This document shows positions 59,350 through 64,000 of a stretch of 64,000 nt of DNA, in pieces. How positions within the stretch are numbered: the stretch's first letter is position 1; each line of letters begins with the position of its first letter. This DNA is from an uncultured Alistipes sp. Lineage in GTDB: Bacteria; Bacteroidota; Bacteroidia; Bacteroidales; Rikenellaceae. The notes under the pieces are model-generated. The model did no database searches and was not told where the DNA came from. It saw only the letters and a list, made by a program, of their open reading frames with translations. The stretch is from positions 122,963 through 186,962 of the forward strand of contig CALVCS010000009.1 of assembly GCA_944326035.1 (NCBI GenBank), given 5' to 3'. Both the position numbers and the translations under genes were made by a program.

Positions 59350-60618
59350 TTAAGCGGCAATCCGTTTTTGGATCAGAGGCATATTACGATTTACAAGAGC
59401 AATTATTTGTTTGTGGTAAGGGGTTGTATTGTTACATAAGCCTCGACATTGTACGACTGTCAGTCGGGATAATGATACCTCTACTGTTTCCAATCGTTGT
59501 CCCTCCATAGTGGCCGAAAGGATAAGAGAATCTGATTTGCGGTAATATTCGTTTTCAAATACGCAATGGTGCATTGCTTCTCCTTCCAGTCGTACTTGTT
59601 CTATACTCTCCAATACTCGGACGGAGATTCTGCCATCCGTGAAACAGAGACCGAAGAATCGTCCTTTTTCCTTTCTATATTCATCCTCACAAGCTAATTC
59701 CCTACGTTTCCGTTCTTCTTCGGCCAATGCTCGATAATATTGCCTTTTTTTGAGTACATACCGATCGTGTTCGGCGTGCAGATTGTCAGGACATACATAA
59801 TGAGCATTGCGTACATCTTTCCCGAAAAAGCGGAGTAAATCGAGATAATCACACCACGTTTTTGCGTCAAAGATTTCGTATGCGTTTCGAATAGCAATGC
59901 GGATCGACGGCCAATAATCATCCAGTTTGCAGGCATTCTCGGCAAAATGTCTCAATAGCGCAATTTGTTTGGTTTTAAGCAAGGTTTCGGCTCGACTGTC
60001 ACGTAACAGAGTGCAAAACATTTCCGTAGGTGATATGTCGTAAAAATGTCCATGATAACCTGTCCTTTTCAATTCGGGTAAAAGCCCCTGCTGAGGGTGG
60101 ATACAATATGGAAACAGGTTATATGTAGGTTTGTCGGGACGCAATTCCAACAGGCTATCATACTGCCAACCCGAGACAAACGAAAATTCCGGTCGAAGGC
60201 GTGCTCGCGTGGCGCGTCGTCCGTCCGGCGCGATCCAACGTTGCACTACTTCTGAATGAAAGTATTTTGCGGGGTGTCCTACTCTTGATTCGTGGAACAA
60301 ATAGACGAAACGGAGTACCTGCATTTCTTTACAAACCTGGATGAATAGTGCATATTCTTCCATGCGGTACACCCGACGTTTGGGATCATCGTCAATAACC
60401 AAACTTGTATGGCAATTCGGACAATGGCAATTCCCTTGTATGTTCCGATCAGTCCATGCGTGTCCGCATTCAGTACATGTGATTATCCCTTTGGTTGTTC
60501 TGCGCCCATAATGTGTCACGCACTTATTAAAAGCCCATTGTATTTGTCGGGCTGGGATAGGACGGAGCGTTTGCCCTGCCTTTTCGATCTGTCGTTCAAA
60601 TTCATTTCGTGGTTGCAT
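59350..60618 (-). CDS. PcfJ-like protein, copy 2
   Basis: 422 aa. A zinc-ribbon-like N-terminal region (CTECGHAW and CHCPNCH) precedes the PcfJ core. The C-terminal signature is VRVLESIEQVRLEGEAMHHCVF followed by SDSLILSATMEGQRLETVEVS and VVQCRGLCNN. PcfJ proteins are widespread on conjugative plasmids and elements; their function is not established, and the core may be a nuclease-like or RNA-related domain. It is a diverged tandem paralogue of the 423-aa protein encoded at 60643-61914, sharing domain order, the C-terminal MPLIQKRIAA and near-identical length. Confidence 0.85.
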   Translation of the reverse strand: MQPRNEFERQIEKAGQTLRPIPARQIQWAFNKCVTHYGRRTTKGIITCTECGHAWTDRNIQGNCHCPNCHTSLVIDDDPKRRVYRMEEYALFIQVCKEMQVLRFVYLFHESRVGHPAKYFHSEVVQRWIAPDGRRATRARLRPEFSFVSGWQYDSLLELRPDKPTYNLFPYCIHPQQGLLPELKRTGYHGHFYDISPTEMFCTLLRDSRAETLLKTKQIALLRHFAENACKLDDYWPSIRIAIRNAYEIFDAKTWCDYLDLLRFFGKDVRNAHYVCPDNLHAEHDRYVLKKRQYYRALAEEERKRRELACEDEYRKEKGRFFGLCFTDGRISVRVLESIEQVRLEGEAMHHCVFENEYYRKSDSLILSATMEGQRLETVEVSLSRLTVVQCRGLCNNTTPYHKQIIALVNRNMPLIQKRIAA

Positions 60619-60642
60619 AGTTGTCGTTTTTTTAGGTTAAGG

Positions 60643-61914
60643 TTACGCCGCTATACGTTTTTGGATCAAAGGCATATTACGATTCACAAGGTCGATGATG
60701 CGATTGTGGTATTTCGTTTCTTTATTGCATGCTCCCCGGCATTGAATAATCTGAAGTTGAGAGATAGATACTTCGATAGTCTCGATCCGTTTCCCGTTGA
60801 TGGTAGCCGAAAGAATGAGAGAATCGTCCTTTTTATAATATCCGTTTGAGAAAACACAGTGGTGCATGGTTTCTCCCTCCAAGAAAAACTCTCTGACGCT
60901 TTCCAATACATGGACATGTATGATCTCGTCAGCGAATGAAAGGCCGAAAAAGGGGGCTTTTGCTTGACGGTATGCTTCCTCGCTTTCGTGTAGTTTGGCT
61001 TGTTGCTCGGCGATTCTCTTTTCGATCCGGTGTCGGTTGCGTTTGTCTATGTACCGATCATGTTCTTCGCGCAGGTTCTGCGGGCATACGAATTTCGGAT
61101 TGTGAATGTCCTTACCCAACTCCTGAAGTGCATCTATATAATCACACCATAAAGTCGCATCTTTAATAAAATAGCCGTTACGGGTAGCGATACGGATTGC
61201 TGGCCAATAGGTATTAAATTTACTTCCGCTATTCAAGTATATGCGCAACAACTCTGTTTGCCCCATTTTGATCAATGTTTCTGCGCGGTTATCCATCAAC
61301 AGGGCGATGAACATTCGTGTCGGATTGATTCCCCGTAATACCTTTTTGCATCCGTGTTGTTTTAGTTTCGGAATCAGTTTTATATGAGGATATATATCAT
61401 CGGCATAAATTTGATCATATACCCATGTTTCGTTATGTAGCTCCAAATCCGAGGAATAGATCCACGAATCATAATACATCGTACCCCATACCCGACTACG
61501 GGCAAGGGTGCAGTATTTTCCATTAGGTGCGATCCAACGTTGCATGACCTCGGTTTGATAATAGCGTGGTGCTGTCCCTATCTTGGCATAATAATCCACC
61601 ATGAATATTCGGATCACCTGTAACCCGTCACACGTGGTTATATATAGCGCATACCTGCATTGTTTGAATGTTCGTTTGCGGGTATCTTCGATGCTCAATT
61701 TTGTCCCGCAATGCGGGCAAATACACCGTTTTTGTTTGGTGGTATTGTGGAATACCTCTCCACAGTCGAGGCAGGTAATATCCCCCTTAGTCGTGCGGCG
61801 TCCTACCGCATTCAAAACTTTGGTATTAGCCCAACGAATTTGCGCGGCTGTTAAAGGCGGCAATTTCTTGCTCGCTTCGATCACTTTCTGTTGAAATTTA
61901 TTTTTAGGTTTCAT
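60643..61914 (-). CDS. PcfJ-like protein, copy 1
   Basis: 423 aa with the same layout: RWANTKVLNAVGRRTTKGDITC, zinc-ribbon cysteines CLDCGEVF and CICPHCG, and the C-terminal VHVLESVREFFLEGETMHHCVF, SDSLILSATINGKRIETIEVS-like and IIQCRGACNK segments. It follows the pcfK-like gene after a single base, so the two are coupled, and it is followed after 24 nt by its paralogue. Cytoplasmic; role in element transfer or maintenance is inferred only from family distribution. Confidence 0.88.
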   Translation of the reverse strand: MKPKNKFQQKVIEASKKLPPLTAAQIRWANTKVLNAVGRRTTKGDITCLDCGEVFHNTTKQKRCICPHCGTKLSIEDTRKRTFKQCRYALYITTCDGLQVIRIFMVDYYAKIGTAPRYYQTEVMQRWIAPNGKYCTLARSRVWGTMYYDSWIYSSDLELHNETWVYDQIYADDIYPHIKLIPKLKQHGCKKVLRGINPTRMFIALLMDNRAETLIKMGQTELLRIYLNSGSKFNTYWPAIRIATRNGYFIKDATLWCDYIDALQELGKDIHNPKFVCPQNLREEHDRYIDKRNRHRIEKRIAEQQAKLHESEEAYRQAKAPFFGLSFADEIIHVHVLESVREFFLEGETMHHCVFSNGYYKKDDSLILSATINGKRIETIEVSISQLQIIQCRGACNKETKYHNRIIDLVNRNMPLIQKRIAA

Positions 61915-61915
61915 G

Positions 61916-62332
61916 TTAGAACAGAGTTAAGGTGTCAGATTGTGTTTCCTGGTTCTTTTTCGGGGAGTTGCGTCGGGTGATTTTTGCATAAGCCTCGTTT
62001 GTCGCCCGTTGTATGGCATTGCGACGTGCTTCGGCCTTTTCCTCGTCGGTCAGTTCGATAGTATGGTTTACGACAACATTGCATTGGATTGGCTTTCCGA
62101 TGTCGAGATCGTCCTCGTCGTAATAGTGCAGGGCAAGGGAATAGATTTCGTCGTCCGTGAATCCATTACACCCACTTTTTTGCACATAATTGAGGATAAA
62201 AGTGATACAGTCGTCGATATTCTTTTGGGGATTGGCATATCGGGGGCGAAACAATTCATCCTCCTGCGCTCTTTGCTCCAAATACTGTTGGATGGTGCGT
62301 TTGAAATATTCGGTCGCTTTATTCTGTGACAT
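61916..62332 (-). CDS. PcfK-like protein
   Basis: 138 aa. The PcfK pattern is present: KATEYFKRTIQQYLEQRA, KNIDDCITFILNYVQKSGCNGFTDDEIYSLALHYYDEDDLDIGKP (landmarks only) and an acidic-to-basic C-terminus with ELTDEEKAEARRNAIQRATNE. PcfK and PcfJ are encoded side by side on many Gram-positive plasmids and Bacteroidetes elements. The function is unknown; no enzyme motif is visible. Confidence 0.88.
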   Translation of the reverse strand: MSQNKATEYFKRTIQQYLEQRAQEDELFRPRYANPQKNIDDCITFILNYVQKSGCNGFTDDEIYSLALHYYDEDDLDIGKPIQCNVVVNHTIELTDEEKAEARRNAIQRATNEAYAKITRRNSPKKNQETQSDTLTLF

Positions 62333-62392
62333 ATTTGTTTGGTTTTATAAGGAGGAGGACGGAAATTCCGTCTCCTCCTGTTTGACATAGGA

Positions 62393-63400
62393 TTATTCAG
62401 TTATACCGATTAACTCGCGTACCTGCGGTTCTTTCGCCTTTTGAAATATCCAGCCTGCGCGTTTCTCTCCCTCGTGGGTCAATCGTCCGTTAAATCGTCC
62501 GCCAATGGCTGATAGTTTATCTTTGATCGGTCGGGTATCTCCAAACAGTGCGATAGCTTTCTCGGAATAGTTTACGATCACGAACTCACCATTGATTGCG
62601 ATTTGCTGGGGTTCGTTTTCTGTTTCGGTCTTTGCGGGTGTGGCAAGGCGGATATTCGCTTCATCTCCGGCAGTATAGGCGAACTCTTTGATCGTGCGCT
62701 CACGGTCGTAAATGGAAACTTTCTGAATGATCCAGCCACTATATCGGCTCTCTCCGAGGTAATAACCGCCGCCCATCGAGTATTTCTCGCGATGCTCATA
62801 TTCTTCGTTGGGTTCACTCAAATAGGCCGTTTCGGGCATATTTGCGGCATACTTGCGCATTTCGGAGAATAAGTCGCGCGTGTGTCGTGAGAATCCTAAA
62901 ATCACGGTGCGCACGGTTTTACTTGAAAAATAGTCGGACATTGGATCGCTCTCGTCCTGTCTCAAACGGGCGACGATCACAGCCTTCGCGTCAGCAGGCA
63001 GGAGTGCCGCAAAGCGTTTGAGACCGATTGCGGCTTGTTCGTCTGCCCTTCTGCGTTCCTCTTCTGCTTTCTCGGCTTTGATACGTGCTTTTTCTTTCGC
63101 CTCGGAAACGAGTGCTGCAACCTCAAGAGGGTCAATAAATTCGGGGTTTACATCGTCATAATAGTAGCCTATACCGAATTTTTTAGAAAGAGGTTCGAGA
63201 ATTTCAGTACATCGGAGTTCTTTCGTGTCAAGGGTTACAAAATGATAGATATATCCGTTGTCATTGTGTTCGACTTTGTAGATCACGCAACGGGATTGGA
63301 ACATATAAGGCCCGTCGTCGATGATGATTTGATTTTCTTTAGCGACTTGGATTTGGGTGTCGGTGGTCGTGCCTCCGAACAGAGAATAATACTTTGCCAT
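62393..63400 (-). CDS. Element-associated protein with C-terminal GGRFN domain
   Basis: 335 aa. The N-terminal ~110 residues are of unknown type. A charged coiled-coil stretch follows (KEKARIKAEKAEEERRRADE), then a region with LLPADAKAVIVARLRQDESDP, and a C-terminal module IALFGDTRPIKDKLSAIGGRFNGRL with HEGEKRAGWIFQKAK. That module is common at the C-termini of Bacteroidetes plasmid and element proteins, where it may bind nucleic acid. Cytoplasmic. It lies 60 nt upstream of the pcfK-like gene and is probably co-transcribed. Confidence 0.7.
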   Translation of the reverse strand: MAKYYSLFGGTTTDTQIQVAKENQIIIDDGPYMFQSRCVIYKVEHNDNGYIYHFVTLDTKELRCTEILEPLSKKFGIGYYYDDVNPEFIDPLEVAALVSEAKEKARIKAEKAEEERRRADEQAAIGLKRFAALLPADAKAVIVARLRQDESDPMSDYFSSKTVRTVILGFSRHTRDLFSEMRKYAANMPETAYLSEPNEEYEHREKYSMGGGYYLGESRYSGWIIQKVSIYDRERTIKEFAYTAGDEANIRLATPAKTETENEPQQIAINGEFVIVNYSEKAIALFGDTRPIKDKLSAIGGRFNGRLTHEGEKRAGWIFQKAKEPQVRELIGITE

Positions 63401-63411
63401 GACTTATAAGA

Positions 63412-63663
63412 TTAGAAGATTAAAGACAAGAGAAAGGAAAAAAAGCCGATCAGCACCACGAAAGAGAGCAAACAGGATAAGATACCCCGCAAGAGATTCG
63501 AGCAGAAAAACAAGGCCAAAACAACCCAAATAAAGCCGTTTCCAAAGAGGCAGAACCCCACGGCGATCGCCCCGATTTTCAGCCCGAACCGCGCCCCAGC
63601 ACCTATGCTGAGTGGAAGGTTGGAGGTTTTCTGGTTCCTGTTATTTTTTTCTGTGCTTTTCAT
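63412..63663 (-). CDS. Small membrane protein of the element
   Basis: 83 aa with a polar N-terminus and two hydrophobic segments (GLKIGAIAVGFCLFGNGFIWVVLALFF and LLSFVVLIGFFSFLLSLIF). No family recognised. It starts 11 nt upstream of the GGRFN-domain gene and seems to be the first gene of this transcript. Function unknown. Confidence 0.6.
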   Translation of the reverse strand: MKSTEKNNRNQKTSNLPLSIGAGARFGLKIGAIAVGFCLFGNGFIWVVLALFFCSNLLRGILSCLLSFVVLIGFFSFLLSLIF

Positions 63664-63704
63664 AATCTTCGACTTTTTTTTTTATGCCGTAGCGGAGCCG
63701 GTAT

Positions 63705-63886
63705 GGATGGTATCTTGGTTCAGGAGCCTTGAAAGGAAGGGCTTAGCCTGTGCAAGATTTTTGCGGGAAATACGCTCGCCCGCAGGGAAAGAGGAAGATT
63801 TTTCGCAAAACCGCCCGTCGGCCCGATCTTGCTCTGGCGGGAAGCCCGTAAATACCTTTGCTCCCGAACCAAGATGCTATCCATCC
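63705..63886. repeat. Long-range inverted repeat upstream of the element transcript
   Basis: The arm at 63705-63727 (GGATGGTATCTTGGTTCAGG and 3 more bases) matches the complement of 63860-63886 except for about three positions, two of which keep G-T pairing. The 132-nt interior is itself rich in short complementary runs (GCGGGAAA, CCCGCAGG, GGCGGGAAGCCCG). No credible gene covers it. It could be a structured RNA, a regulatory leader, or one end of a recombination site. The rest of 63664-64000 holds nothing else I can identify. Confidence 0.6.
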
Positions 63887-64000
63887 GATTCGTCGAAGGA
63901 GATCAAATTGAGGAGAAGGTTACAAGAAAAGCACGGAGAAAAATGAGAGTGCAGGTTCATCATAAAAGAATGATGTCCTTTATAAACTGAAAATAAATGG

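Larger units (their letters stand above)
58301..64000. mobile_element. Part of an integrative/conjugative element, continuing beyond the right edge
   Basis: All genes here lie on the minus strand, are visibly more AT-rich than the rest of the window and belong to element-associated families (PcfJ twice, PcfK, small unknowns, a GGRFN-motif protein). The left limit is set only by the change in composition after the decayed Fic genes; no integrase, att repeat, relaxase or conjugation gene is visible, so the element is incomplete in this window. Confidence 0.6.

Noticed and set aside
63605..63946. 113-codon plus-strand frame at the right edge
   Set aside because: It spans both arms of the inverted repeat at 63705-63886 and has no family resemblance.
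57198..64000. CRISPR array, transposase or integrase in the element segment
   Set aside because: No regularly spaced repeats and no recombinase motif were seen on either strand.

Overview
The window reads as chromosomal DNA of an anaerobic member of the Bacteroidales. Evidence: Bacteroidetes-type -7 boxes (TAnnTTTG) in front of several transcription units, a TonB-dependent receptor with a CarboxypepD_reg-like N-terminus, a DUF4374 lipoprotein, the anaerobic GlpABC dehydrogenase, anaerobic (cbi-type) corrin ring synthesis, and PcfK/PcfJ genes typical of Bacteroidetes conjugative elements. I cannot name the genus. No rRNA, tRNA, CRISPR array or transposase is visible.

Layout. (1) 1-7.93 kb, minus strand: an aryl-polyene/flexirubin-type type II fatty-acid-like cluster. 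It has an aromatic amino acid ammonia lyase, FabG, two ketosynthases, methyltransferase, ACP, LpxL-like acyltransferase, FabZ-like dehydratase, hotdog thioesterase, and a further gene cut by the left edge. (2) 8.45-16.43 kb, plus strand: a complete glycerol regulon, glpABC, glpK, glpF, an outer-membrane protein and a DeoR/GlpR regulator, closed by a strong terminator. (3) 16.8-21.1 kb, plus: a long structured leader, then a fused NapH/NapG-like polyferredoxin, a Tat-exported ferredoxin-containing aldo/keto reductase lipoprotein, a DUF1893 protein and an ECF S-component-like membrane protein. (4) 21.2-27.9 kb: a TolC/RND/MFP efflux operon (minus) divergent from an AraC regulator (plus). (5) 28.0-31.9 kb, minus: three exported proteins of unknown function. 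(6) 32.7-54.3 kb, minus: a run of 16 tightly packed genes behind a cobalamin riboswitch. In order of transcription these are TonB receptor, DUF4374 lipoprotein, exported CbiK, membrane-anchored CobN-like chelatase with three membrane partners (an hmuSTUV-like block), BtuFCD-like importer, then fused corrin-ring enzymes (CobJ-CbiC, CbiE-CbiT, CbiG-CbiF, CbiJ-CbiD), CbiA and a PduO-type adenosyltransferase. (7) 54.4-56.9 kb: a flavodoxin-like oxidoreductase and NTF2-like protein divergent from an HxlR regulator, then a radical SAM protein. (8) 57.2-64 kb, minus: two decayed Fic genes, then an AT-richer mobile-element segment with small proteins, two tandem PcfJ paralogues, PcfK and a long inverted repeat at the right edge. 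The element continues past the window.

How parts fit: the glycerol genes make a closed uptake-to-DHAP pathway. The 16.8-21 kb genes suggest a quinol-to-periplasm electron route ending in an exported reductase. The 22-kb cobalamin block combines corrinoid/tetrapyrrole uptake with two chelatases predicted to act outside the cytoplasm and with corrin synthesis, all apparently under one B12-sensing RNA. That combination, and the NapHG-fusion/aldo-keto reductase unit, are the two most promising places to look for undescribed biology.
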